64,000 nucleotides of DNA from Gemella sanguinis ATCC 700632 (lineage in GTDB: Bacteria; Bacillota; Bacilli; Staphylococcales; Gemellaceae). Each line of letters begins with the position of its first letter. Position 1 is the stretch's first letter. Below, piece by piece: positions 9,294-17,034 of this stretch. The DNA lies in contig NZ_JNJO01000004.1 of NCBI RefSeq assembly GCF_000701685.1, positions 90,000-153,999 of the forward strand. The letters run 5' to 3'. Both the position numbers and the translations under genes were made by a program. The notes beneath the pieces were generated by a model. That model did not search any database and had not been told where the DNA came from. It saw only the letters and a list, made by a program, of their open reading frames with translations.

Positions 9294-9932
9294 ATTAAAA
9301 ATAATAAGATACCTAAAAAAGGTAAAATTAGAAGAAAAAAATCAAAAAATAATAATATAAATCCAAATAAAACAAAAAAATATAATAATAGAGACAATAA
9401 GAGCAAGATTACTTTAATATTTACGGCAATCCTGTTGTTATTATGTGGAGCATTTTTGGTAGGGGAATATTATAATGGAAAATCTAAAATTATTATTCAA
9501 AGACAGTTAACTGGAAGTAATAATATAGAGAAAGCTTGGAATTTTTATATAGCGGAAGGATTTAGTAAAGAAGCTACAGCAGGAATATTAGGAAATTATA
9601 TGAGAGAAAGTAAAATGGATCCTACAATTGAGGAGAAAGGAAATAATATAGGTTTTGGACTTGCACAATGGAGTTTTTCTAGAAGAACAGATTTGGAAAA
9701 GTGGACAAAAGAAAATGATTTTCTACCATCTAGTTTAGAGGGACAACTTAATTTTAGTCTCATAGAAATGGAAAAAATGAAATTTGGAAAATATAAATAT
9801 AATGATTTTAAAAGAGTAAATAATGTAAAAGAAGCAACAATTTTATTTGAGAAATATTATGAAAGAGCTGGGGTAGTTGCTTTAGAAGAGCGGATAAAAA
9901 ATGCTGAGGAAATTTATAAAAAATATTCATAA
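9294..9932 (+). CDS. membrane-anchored phage-tail-type lysozyme domain protein (copy 1), probable AUU start
   Basis: The C-terminal ~140 residues match the phage tail lysozyme fold (Phage_lysozyme2 type): NNIEKAWNFYIAEGFSKEA, then GILGNYMRESKMDP with the likely catalytic Glu, then GFGLAQWS. The only conventional start (TTG 9435) would cut the transmembrane helix in half. The frame stays open upstream with no ATG/GTG/TTG. An AGGGGTGA Shine-Dalgarno (9279-9286) lies 7 nt before an in-frame ATT at 9294. That start gives 212 aa: a Lys/Asn-rich cytoplasmic tail of about 40 residues, one TM helix (ITLIFTAILLLLCGAFLVG) and an external lysozyme domain. A GTG at 9283 would reach this frame if the A6 run at 9286-9291 had one more A. 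The protein is inferred to act on peptidoglycan at the cell surface. It is not part of a prophage here. Confidence 0.75.
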   Translation: MKNNKIPKKGKIRRKKSKNNNINPNKTKKYNNRDNKSKITLIFTAILLLLCGAFLVGEYYNGKSKIIIQRQLTGSNNIEKAWNFYIAEGFSKEATAGILGNYMRESKMDPTIEEKGNNIGFGLAQWSFSRRTDLEKWTKENDFLPSSLEGQLNFSLIEMEKMKFGKYKYNDFKRVNNVKEATILFEKYYERAGVVALEERIKNAEEIYKKYS

Positions 9933-10109
9933 GTATAAATAAAATTAAAAACTATATGCTAAAATAGTCTTTGAGAAAACTATGATAATAGTAGAATTAA
10001 CATCTATAAACTATAAATTAAGAAAAGTACACTAAAATTCTTAAATACATTAGAAATTGTAATTAAAAGAGACTAATTTAAAGTACTTTTAAGTTAATAT
10101 TAATTAGAG

Positions 10110-10709
10110 ATGATAGAATACTCTTATAATGATACGTTAGGAGTGATTACAATAAATATAAATAATATTAACATAAAAAAAAGAGGATTGTTTATAATAA
10201 CTGCTTTTGTTGTAGCATTAAGTATGATAACGTTTACTAGTCAATATTGTGAAGCTAGAACAAAAGCAACTAATCAAACACAGATAGCAGCAAGTAATAA
10301 TGTCGAAAAAGCGTGGAATTTTTATATTTCACAAGGATTTAGTAAAGAAGCTACAGCAGGTATATTAGGGAATTATATGAGAGAAAGCAGAATGAATCCA
10401 TCTATTGTAGAAAGAGGAAATAATATTGGATTTGGAATTGCTCAATGGAGTTTTGCAAGAAGAATAAATCTTGTAACTTGGTTGAATAAAAACAATTATG
10501 CTGCATCTAGTCTAGAAGGACAACTTAGATTTAGTATTGTAGAAATGCAGAAAATGTCATTTGGAAAATATAATTATTCTAGTTTTAAACGAATAAATAA
10601 TGTAAAAGAAGCTACAGCAGTCTTTGAAAAGTATTTCGAAAGAGCTGGGGTAGTAGCAATTGATGAACGAACTAAGTATGCTGAAGAAATTTATAGAAAG
10701 TATGCATAA
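10110..10709 (+). CDS. secreted phage-tail-type lysozyme domain protein (copy 2)
   Basis: It is a paralogue of the previous gene, with near-identical blocks such as KAWNFYISQGFSKEATAG, LGNYMRESRMNP (putative catalytic Glu), NNIGFGIAQWS and ERAGVVA. The N-terminus is a signal peptide: KKRG, a hydrophobic core FIITAFVVALSMITF, then CEA as a probable cleavage site. The only in-frame ATG is 10110, but its AGAG abuts the codon and a perfect TATAAT (10125-10130) lies inside the first codons. A better Shine-Dalgarno, TTAGGAGTGA (10137-10146), points to ATA at 10152 (or ATT at 10146), the same position as the AUU of copy 1. The true start is therefore probably 10146-10152 and the protein about 185 aa. 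It ends at a strong terminator. Confidence 0.8.
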   Translation: MIEYSYNDTLGVITININNINIKKRGLFIITAFVVALSMITFTSQYCEARTKATNQTQIAASNNVEKAWNFYISQGFSKEATAGILGNYMRESRMNPSIVERGNNIGFGIAQWSFARRINLVTWLNKNNYAASSLEGQLRFSIVEMQKMSFGKYNYSSFKRINNVKEATAVFEKYFERAGVVAIDERTKYAEEIYRKYA

Positions 10710-10724
10710 AATAAAAATAGAGAA

Positions 10725-10770
10725 AACTTATTGTTAAACATATCGCGTTAACGATAAGTTTTTTATTTTA
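10725..10770 (+). terminator. intrinsic terminator after lysozyme-domain gene 2
   Basis: AACTTATTGTTAA (10725-10737) and TTAACGATAAGTT (10748-10760) form a 13-bp stem with one G-U pair, followed directly by TTTTTATTTT. Confidence 0.88.
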
Positions 10771-10843
10771 GATAAATTATTTTAAATTTTATTATTAAAA
10801 TATCTTAACACATAGCGAAAAATATATTAATATGGTAAAATTA

Positions 10844-10899
10844 AATAGGTAATAATTATAATAATAAATGTAATAGGTAATAATTATAATAATAAATGT
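10844..10899 (+). repeat. two perfect tandem copies of a 28-bp unit
   Basis: A 28-bp A+T-rich unit beginning AATAGGTAATAATTATAATA occurs at 10844-10871 and again, without change, at 10872-10899. It lies in the leader of tlyA, between an extended -10 (TGGTAAAAT, 10833-10841) and the ribosome site. It may be a simple replication duplication. Confidence 0.9.
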
Positions 10900-10922
10900 A
10901 TTAGTAATTTAAAGAGGTATTT

Positions 10923-11732
10923 ATGGCAAAAGAAAGAGCAGATGTCCTTTGTGTTAATCAAGGATTGTTTGAATCAAGAGAGAAAGCAAAAAGAGCAATT
11001 ATGGCAGGGATTGTCTTTAATGATAATATAAGAATAGATAAGGCTGGAGAAAAAGTTGAATCAACAGCGGAATTAAGAATAAAAGGTAAACAAATGCCCT
11101 ACGTTAGTCGTGGTGGATTAAAACTAGAAAAAGCTATAAATGAATTAGGATTTGATGTTAAAGATAAGGTAATGTTAGATATAGGATCTTCTACTGGTGG
11201 CTTTACTGATTGTGCTTTGCAAAATGGAGCAAAGTTTGTTTATGCATTAGATGTTGGAACTAATCAATTAGTTTGGAAATTAAGAACTGATGAGCGTGTG
11301 AAAGTAATGGAACAGACTAACTTTAGACATTCTGTGAAAGAAGATTTTGATGTTTTTGATATAGATATAGCATCGATTGATGTTTCTTTTATCTCATTAT
11401 CACTAATCTTACCCAATCTTTCAGAGATAATTAAAGAAGGTGGAGAAGTTTGCGCATTAGTTAAACCACAATTTGAAGCTGGAAGAGAAAAAGTCGGTAA
11501 AGGTGGAATAGTAAGAGACAAAAAAACTCAAATTGAAGTAGTAGAGAAGGTGCTCCTTTTGGCGAACAGTGTAGGGTTTAGTATGATTAATTTTTCGTAT
11601 TCACCAATTACAGGGGGAGAGGGAAATATTGAGTTTCTTATGATTCTAAAATATAATTCTGAAAAATTAATAGAAAATAAAAATATTAATATTGAGCATA
11701 TTATCAATAATGCTCATAATCATTTTAAATAG
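10923..11732 (+). CDS. tlyA: TlyA family rRNA (cytidine-2'-O)-methyltransferase / hemolysin-like protein
   Basis: It is 269 residues: an N-terminal S4 RNA-binding domain (about 1-60) and an FtsJ/RrmJ-like SAM methyltransferase domain with the motif MLDIGSSTGGFTDCAL near residue 85. TlyA methylates ribosomal RNA in studied bacteria; the Firmicute protein (YqxC) is less well characterised, so the exact target here is inferred. AAAGAGG precedes ATG. It lies 11 bp upstream of recN, an order common in Firmicutes, although the argR gene usually found between them is absent. Confidence 0.92.
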   Translation: MAKERADVLCVNQGLFESREKAKRAIMAGIVFNDNIRIDKAGEKVESTAELRIKGKQMPYVSRGGLKLEKAINELGFDVKDKVMLDIGSSTGGFTDCALQNGAKFVYALDVGTNQLVWKLRTDERVKVMEQTNFRHSVKEDFDVFDIDIASIDVSFISLSLILPNLSEIIKEGGEVCALVKPQFEAGREKVGKGGIVRDKKTQIEVVEKVLLLANSVGFSMINFSYSPITGGEGNIEFLMILKYNSEKLIENKNINIEHIINNAHNHFK

Positions 11733-11743
11733 GAGGTTTAGGT

Positions 11744-13441
11744 GTGCTAATTCAATTAAATATAAAGCAATTTGGAATTATAGAAAATGCTACTATAGAG
11801 TTGAAGAATGGATTAACTGTTCTTAGTGGAGAGACTGGTGCAGGGAAATCTATGATTCTAGCAGCTATTTCACAGTTATCAGGTCAAAGGACATCAACTT
11901 CTTATATAAGGTATGGTGAGGAAAAAGCAAGTGTAGAAGGAGTTTTTGATTTTCCTAAAAATAAAGCTGTTGTTAATATTTTTAAAGAGTTGGATTTGGA
12001 TATAGAAGATGAAGTTATTATAATTAGAAGAGATATATATAGTAGCGGGAAAAGTGTCTGTAGAGTAAATGGGACAATAGTTAATTTATCAACCCTAAAA
12101 AGAATATCAGCATACTTACTAGATATTCATGAGCAGCATGATAATCAAATTTTACTGGTTGAAAAAAATCATCTTAATTTAATTGATTCATTTAATAAAG
12201 AAAATATTAATCCAATTTTTAAGAATTATCAAGAAAAATATAAAGAATACAAGTTAATTAATGAAAAAATAGAAAATTTAAAACAACAAGAAAGTGATGT
12301 CTTACAAAAGGTTGATTTTTTAAAATTTCAATATCAAGAATTAGCTCAAATGAAATTAAAGAAAGATGAAGATTTAGTCCTTGAAAAAGATATAGACTAT
12401 TTGGAAAATTTTGAAAAAGTAAATACCTTGGCTTATAGTATTACTGATGGAATAGATGGAGAATATGGAATACTATCTAAATTAGCAGATATTAGATCTA
12501 AGTTAGGTGAATTAAGTAGATACAATTCAAATTTTGAAGAAAAATATGAAGAAATTACTAATTTATACTATATATTAGATGATTTAAAATATGAAGTCTC
12601 TAGCTATACAGATGAAATTGAATACGATGAAGAAAAATTAGATCAGTTTATATATCGATTGGATAAAATTAAAACTCTTGAGAAAAAATATTCTAAACCT
12701 TTGAATGAATTAATAGTTTTTAAAGAAACTATTAAAGAAGAGTTAGAAGAACTTGAAAATTATGAAGAAAATTTTGAAAATTATTTAGAAGATCGTAAAA
12801 GAATAGAAAAAGAATTAAAAGTAATAGCTCAAGATTTAACAAATATTAGAAAAGAAACAGCTCAAAATTTAGAGAAATTAATTCAAGAAGAATTAAAATT
12901 TTTATATATGGATAAAAGTACAATAAAAGTAAACTTTAGAGAAAAAGAGTTTTCTAATGACGGTCAAGATGAAGTAAAAATATTGATAAGTGCCAACTTA
13001 GGCGAACCATTAAAATCTTTATCTAAGGTTGCATCTGGTGGAGAACTTTCTAGGGTAATGTTAGCATTAAAAATAATTTTTTCTAGAAGTATTGAAGCTA
13101 CATCTATTATTTTTGATGAAATTGATACAGGAGTTAGTGGTAGAGTATCGCAAAGAATGGCAGAAAAAATGTATCAATTAGGAGTTGATTCTCAAGTATT
13201 ATGCATATCTCACTTACCACAAACTACTGCACTAGCAGATACCAATTTATTAATAAGTAAATCTGTAACTGATAAGAGAACAATTACTTCGATAAAAGAA
13301 TTAAATAAAGAACAAAAAATTGAAGAAGTTGCTAGAATGGTTTCGGGTGACTCAATGACAAAAATTTCTGAAGAACATGCAATTGAAATGTTGAAGATAG
13401 CGGATAAAATTAAAGCGGAAATTAGAAGTAAAAGTATATAA
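11744..13441 (+). CDS. recN: DNA repair protein RecN
   Basis: It is an SMC-like ATPase acting early in double-strand break repair. Walker A GETGAGKS is at residues 29-36. A long charged, coiled-coil-rich middle (about 150-400) separates it from the C-terminal signature ASGGELSRVMLALK and the Walker B stretch IIFDEIDTGVSG. It has 565 residues, normal length. The start is GTG at 11744, placed 7 nt after AGGAGG. It is co-transcribed with tlyA and rsgA by spacing. Confidence 0.96.
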   Translation: MLIQLNIKQFGIIENATIELKNGLTVLSGETGAGKSMILAAISQLSGQRTSTSYIRYGEEKASVEGVFDFPKNKAVVNIFKELDLDIEDEVIIIRRDIYSSGKSVCRVNGTIVNLSTLKRISAYLLDIHEQHDNQILLVEKNHLNLIDSFNKENINPIFKNYQEKYKEYKLINEKIENLKQQESDVLQKVDFLKFQYQELAQMKLKKDEDLVLEKDIDYLENFEKVNTLAYSITDGIDGEYGILSKLADIRSKLGELSRYNSNFEEKYEEITNLYYILDDLKYEVSSYTDEIEYDEEKLDQFIYRLDKIKTLEKKYSKPLNELIVFKETIKEELEELENYEENFENYLEDRKRIEKELKVIAQDLTNIRKETAQNLEKLIQEELKFLYMDKSTIKVNFREKEFSNDGQDEVKILISANLGEPLKSLSKVASGGELSRVMLALKIIFSRSIEATSIIFDEIDTGVSGRVSQRMAEKMYQLGVDSQVLCISHLPQTTALADTNLLISKSVTDKRTITSIKELNKEQKIEEVARMVSGDSMTKISEEHAIEMLKIADKIKAEIRSKSI

Positions 13442-13463
13442 TATATTAAGTATAGGAGGATTA

Positions 13464-14345
13464 ATGACTAAAGAAGGAAAAATATTAAAGGCATTAAGTG
13501 GTTTTTATTACGTTCAATGTGAAGAAGGACTTGTGACTTGCCGAGCACGTGGGAATTTTAGAAATGATAATATTACTCCACTAGTTGGTGATAATGTTAT
13601 AATTCAAATGAGTGATAATAATACAGGTTATGTAATAGAAATTCTAGAGAGAAAAAATGAACTATTGAGACCTAAAGTGGCAAATATCGATTATAGTGTT
13701 ATTATTGTATCTGTGAAAGATCCAGATTTCTCGAGTAAACTTTTAAATAAGATAATCTGTTTAAATGAAAATAGTAATGTTGAGATAATTATTATATTCA
13801 CAAAGCTAGATTTATTGTCATCTGAAGAATTTGAAAATATTCAAAGAATAATGAACTATTATAAAGAAATAGGATATAACGTTTTTAGTAATAATGATGA
13901 AGATATTGATGAATTTAAAAATCTAGTTTCTCAAAAATATGTTTCAATATCAGGACAATCAGGAGCAGGTAAATCAACATTTATTAATAAAATTTCTAGT
14001 AATCTAGATATAGAAACAGGAGAAATCTCAAAACATTTAGGGCGTGGTCGTCATACAACAAGACATACAGAATTTTATAGAATAGATGATTTCTATATTG
14101 CTGATACCCCTGGTTTTTCATCGTTAGATTTAACATTTATAGAAAAAGAGGATATTCAATATTTATTTAAAGAATTTTCTAAATATGAATGTAAATTTAA
14201 GCCTTGTAATCATATAGAAGAAATACAATGTGGAGTTAAACATGCAGTAGAAGAGCAAGCTATACTACAAAGTCGTTATGATGATTATAAAGCATTATTT
14301 AAGGAAAAAGAAACACAAAAAAGAAAATATATAAAGGAGAAATAA
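13464..14345 (+). CDS. rsgA: small ribosomal subunit biogenesis GTPase RsgA
   Basis: It is a circularly permuted GTPase that checks late 30S assembly. The 293-residue protein has an N-terminal OB fold (1-75) and then permuted G motifs: FTKLD (G4) before GQSGAGKS (G1, residues 164-171) and DTPGFSS (G3). The C-terminal zinc-binding region contains C...CNHIEEIQCGVKHAV. AGGAGG lies 6 nt before ATG. The stop is one base from rpe, an arrangement (rsgA-rpe-thiN) shared with Bacillus. Confidence 0.96.
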   Translation: MTKEGKILKALSGFYYVQCEEGLVTCRARGNFRNDNITPLVGDNVIIQMSDNNTGYVIEILERKNELLRPKVANIDYSVIIVSVKDPDFSSKLLNKIICLNENSNVEIIIIFTKLDLLSSEEFENIQRIMNYYKEIGYNVFSNNDEDIDEFKNLVSQKYVSISGQSGAGKSTFINKISSNLDIETGEISKHLGRGRHTTRHTEFYRIDDFYIADTPGFSSLDLTFIEKEDIQYLFKEFSKYECKFKPCNHIEEIQCGVKHAVEEQAILQSRYDDYKALFKEKETQKRKYIKEK

Positions 14346-14346
14346 A

Positions 14347-14991
14347 ATGAAAAAAATACTACCATCAATTTTATCAGCTGATTTTGCAAATTTAGAAAGA
14401 GATATTAGTGAGCTTGAAGAAATAGGAATTGATATGTTTCATATAGATGTTATGGATGGGAATTTTGTTCCCAATATTTCATTTGGTTTTCCAATTATTG
14501 AGGCAATAAGACCTAAAACAAATAAAATATTTGATTGTCATTTAATGATTGCTAATCCTGAAAACTATGTTGAAAGATTTTGTCAAGCAGGCTGTGATAT
14601 GGTCTCATTTCATATAGAGGCAACTAACCATGCTGATAGAGTGATTCAAGTTATTAAAAATTGTGGTAAAAAGGCAGGAATAGTTTTAAATCCACAAACT
14701 CCAATAGAGCAAGTTAAATATTTATTACCAAAATTAGATTATGTACTAATAATGACAGTAAATCCAGGATTTGGAGGTCAGAAATTCATCCCTGAAATGT
14801 TAGAAAAAATTGAAGAATTAGCTAATATTCGAGTGAAAAATAATTATGACTTTTTAATTCAAGTTGATGGTGGGGTAAATACGGAAACATCAAAACTTTG
14901 TCGTGACAAAGGTGCTGACTTATTAGTTTGTGGTTCATTTTTATTTGGAGCTGAAGATAAGAAACATACTTTAAGTGAGTTGTTAAAATAA
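14347..14991 (+). CDS. rpe: ribulose-phosphate 3-epimerase
   Basis: It interconverts ribulose-5-phosphate and xylulose-5-phosphate in the pentose phosphate pathway. It is a 214-residue TIM barrel with the signatures LSADFANLERDI, HIDVMDGNFVPNISFG, MTVNPGFGGQKF and DGGVN. Metal-binding His and Asp residues sit in HIDVMDG and in the HLM motif of DCHLMI. A GGAGAAATAA context precedes the ATG. It overlaps the next gene by one base (TAATG). Confidence 0.96.
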   Translation: MKKILPSILSADFANLERDISELEEIGIDMFHIDVMDGNFVPNISFGFPIIEAIRPKTNKIFDCHLMIANPENYVERFCQAGCDMVSFHIEATNHADRVIQVIKNCGKKAGIVLNPQTPIEQVKYLLPKLDYVLIMTVNPGFGGQKFIPEMLEKIEELANIRVKNNYDFLIQVDGGVNTETSKLCRDKGADLLVCGSFLFGAEDKKHTLSELLK

Positions 14992-15623
14992 TGGGAAATA
15001 ATAATGTAATGAACGTAATGTTAGGAGGGCAGTTCCCAGAAGAACTGCCTGAATCTAATTTATGGTGTGGAGTAGATAGAGGAGCTTTGTATTTAATTGA
15101 AAATGGAATTAAACCAGATATTAGCTGTGGAGATTTTGATTCTGTTAGCAATGAACAAATAAGTAGTGTAAAAGAATATTCTAAAAATTTTTTTGTAAAA
15201 GATAATCAAGACGAAACGGATACAGACTTTGCTTTAAAACAAATAATTAAGCTATATCCTGAAGTATCGAAAATTAATCTATTTGGAGCGACAGGTAAAA
15301 GATTAGATCATTTTTTTGGTAATATACTATTATTAAATAATAATTATGATAAATTAGATTTAAGAATAATGGATGATTATAATATTATTTTTGTATCAAA
15401 ATGTGGAGAAAGTACGTTTTCAAGTAAAAAAAATTATAAATATTTTTCTATTGTTCCAATATATCAAGATACTATTATGACTATCAAAAATTCAAAATAT
15501 GAAGCAGAGAATATGCTCTTAAGTTTCGATAGACCTAATGCAACGAGTAATGAATTCGTAGAAGGTAAGGATATAGTTTTAAATGTAAATAAAAAAGTAT
15601 TGGTTATATATTCAAAAGACTAG
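14991..15623 (+). CDS. thiN: thiamine pyrophosphokinase
   Basis: It transfers pyrophosphate from ATP to thiamine to give the cofactor TPP. The 210-residue protein has GVDRGALYLIENGIKPDISCGDFDS near residues 27-50 and DETDTDFALK near residue 77, both hallmark motifs, followed by LFGATGKRLDHFFGN. It is translationally coupled to rpe through the TAATG overlap. Its cofactor product serves the transketolase encoded at 46875. Confidence 0.93.
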   Translation: MGNNNVMNVMLGGQFPEELPESNLWCGVDRGALYLIENGIKPDISCGDFDSVSNEQISSVKEYSKNFFVKDNQDETDTDFALKQIIKLYPEVSKINLFGATGKRLDHFFGNILLLNNNYDKLDLRIMDDYNIIFVSKCGESTFSSKKNYKYFSIVPIYQDTIMTIKNSKYEAENMLLSFDRPNATSNEFVEGKDIVLNVNKKVLVIYSKD

Positions 15624-15638
15624 ATAAGTGAGGTTATT

Positions 15639-16487
15639 ATGGTAGAAATTCTACAATTTATGGTTATAGCTATTCTGGCAGGATTTTTGGGATCCCTTGT
15701 TGGAATTGGAGGAGGAATGATAATAACTCCAGCTTTAACTATTTTGTTTGGTATAGATATAAAATATGCTATAGGAGCAAGTATTATTGCAGTAATAGCG
15801 ACAAGTAGTGGATCAGCAATAGCATTTGTTAGAGACCATGTAAGTAATATGAGAGTAGGTATGCTTCTTGAAATATTTACAACTGCAGGAGGAATTGTTG
15901 GTGCATTAATGGCAGGAGTCTTTTCTTCAAAATTATTATATATCTTCTTTTCATTGATTTTACTTAATTCATTTTATGGAATGTTGAAGAAAACAGGATT
16001 AATTAGTAAGAAGAAAATTAAAGAAGAAGTTGTAAAAAATGATAAATATGCAGATAAATATCGATTAAACTCTGCGTATTACGATAAAGCTACTGGACAA
16101 ATGGTAGAGTACAATGTAGATAATGTTCCACAGGGTTCATTAGTTATGTTTGGTGCAGGATTTGCCAGTGGTCTACTAGGAATAGGAAGTGGCGCATTTA
16201 AAGTAATTGCTTTAGATAATTATATGAAACTCCCAATTAAAGCGAGTACTGCGACAAGTAATTTTATGATGGGTGTTACTGCTACAGCAAGTGCATTAAT
16301 ATATTTTTTTAATGGGACAATTAATCCTATGATTGCTGCTCCTATAGCTGTAGGGACTTTAATAGGTTCAAGAACAGGAGCAAAAGTGATGCAACATTTA
16401 GAGGCGAAGTATATTAGATATATATTTTTACCAATTTTATTATTTACTATTGTTAATATGTTTTTAAAAGGAGTGGGGGTATTGTAA
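15639..16487 (+). CDS. TauE/SafE family membrane transporter
   Basis: It is a 282-residue integral membrane protein with about eight hydrophobic segments and two related halves. The glycine-rich repeats LGSLVGIGGGMIITPAL (near residue 20) and ASGLLGIGSGAFKVIAL (near residue 175) are typical of TauE/SafE (DUF81) proteins, thought to export sulfite, sulfonates or other anions. The substrate here is unknown. The next gene, a DUF1634-like protein, starts on the following base, and this pairing occurs in other bacteria, suggesting a functional unit. Confidence 0.85.
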   Translation: MVEILQFMVIAILAGFLGSLVGIGGGMIITPALTILFGIDIKYAIGASIIAVIATSSGSAIAFVRDHVSNMRVGMLLEIFTTAGGIVGALMAGVFSSKLLYIFFSLILLNSFYGMLKKTGLISKKKIKEEVVKNDKYADKYRLNSAYYDKATGQMVEYNVDNVPQGSLVMFGAGFASGLLGIGSGAFKVIALDNYMKLPIKASTATSNFMMGVTATASALIYFFNGTINPMIAAPIAVGTLIGSRTGAKVMQHLEAKYIRYIFLPILLFTIVNMFLKGVGVL

Positions 16488-16841
16488 ATGAAGAAAGAAA
16501 AAGATATTACAATTACAATCTCTAATATTTTAAAAGTTGGTGTGTATATTAGTTCGTTTTTAATATTAGTAGGTATTATATTAACATTTATATCAGGTAC
16601 AGGAGAAAATCTATCGATAGAGAGATATACATTTCAAGAAATGATAACAGGTTTGTTTAAATTTGATCATTATTCATATATGATGTTTGGAATTTTTGTT
16701 TTAATACTAACACCAGTATTAAGAATTTTAGGATTACTTGTTGTATATTTAAAAGAAAAAGATTATAAATTTGTGTGTATTTGTATTATAGTGTTACTAA
16801 TTTTGTGTATTAGTTTAGCCTTAGGTGTTACACATAATTAA
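16488..16841 (+). CDS. DUF1634-type small membrane protein
   Basis: It is a 117-residue protein with three predicted membrane segments (about residues 17-37, 57-79 and 90-112). The N-terminal ILKVGVYISSFLILVGIIL and the central FDHYSYMMFGIFVLILTPVLRI are typical of DUF1634 proteins found next to TauE/SafE transporters. No catalytic motif is visible. The ATG immediately follows the stop of the transporter gene, so coupling is likely. An accessory role to the transporter is inferred from position only. Confidence 0.75.
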   Translation: MKKEKDITITISNILKVGVYISSFLILVGIILTFISGTGENLSIERYTFQEMITGLFKFDHYSYMMFGIFVLILTPVLRILGLLVVYLKEKDYKFVCICIIVLLILCISLALGVTHN

Positions 16842-16910
16842 TTAAAATAATATGATTTAGCCTTAATAATTCAATATTACGACTGTTTGTGTCTAAAATG
16901 TGAACAAAAG

Positions 16911-16956
16911 ATGTTAAAATGTAGTTTTATACTATATTTTAGCATTTTTTGTTTTG
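16911..16956 (+). terminator. intrinsic terminator before cydABDC
   Basis: ATGTTAAAAT (16911-16920) pairs with ATTTTAGCAT (16936-16945; one G-U pair), followed by TTTTTGTTTT. Confidence 0.65.
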
Positions 16957-16981
16957 AAATATTTCATATATATTATACAAT
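16954..16981 (+). promoter_or_regulatory. promoter of cydABDC
   Basis: TTGAAA (16954-16959) and TACAAT (16976-16981) are separated by 16 bp, about 50 bp before the cydA start. No convincing Rex or other redox operator was found next to it. Confidence 0.5.
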
Positions 16982-17034
16982 GATTATTGTAATATTTACT
17001 TAAAATATAATTTAAATCAAAAGGAGGTATGTTC

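Noticed and set aside
10110-10154. ATG 10110 as the certain start of lysozyme gene 2
   Set aside because: The Shine-Dalgarno-like AGAG touches the codon and a perfect -10 box lies inside the first codons, so the start was left open.
9294-10709. Prophage remnant, suggested by two phage-tail lysozyme domains
   Set aside because: No other phage genes, attachment repeats or base composition change are seen around them; the neighbours are housekeeping genes.
16895-16925. Possible Rex-type redox operator (TGTGAAC...TGTTAA) upstream of cydA
   Set aside because: The halves are not inverted repeats of each other, and the second half is the left arm of the terminator hairpin.
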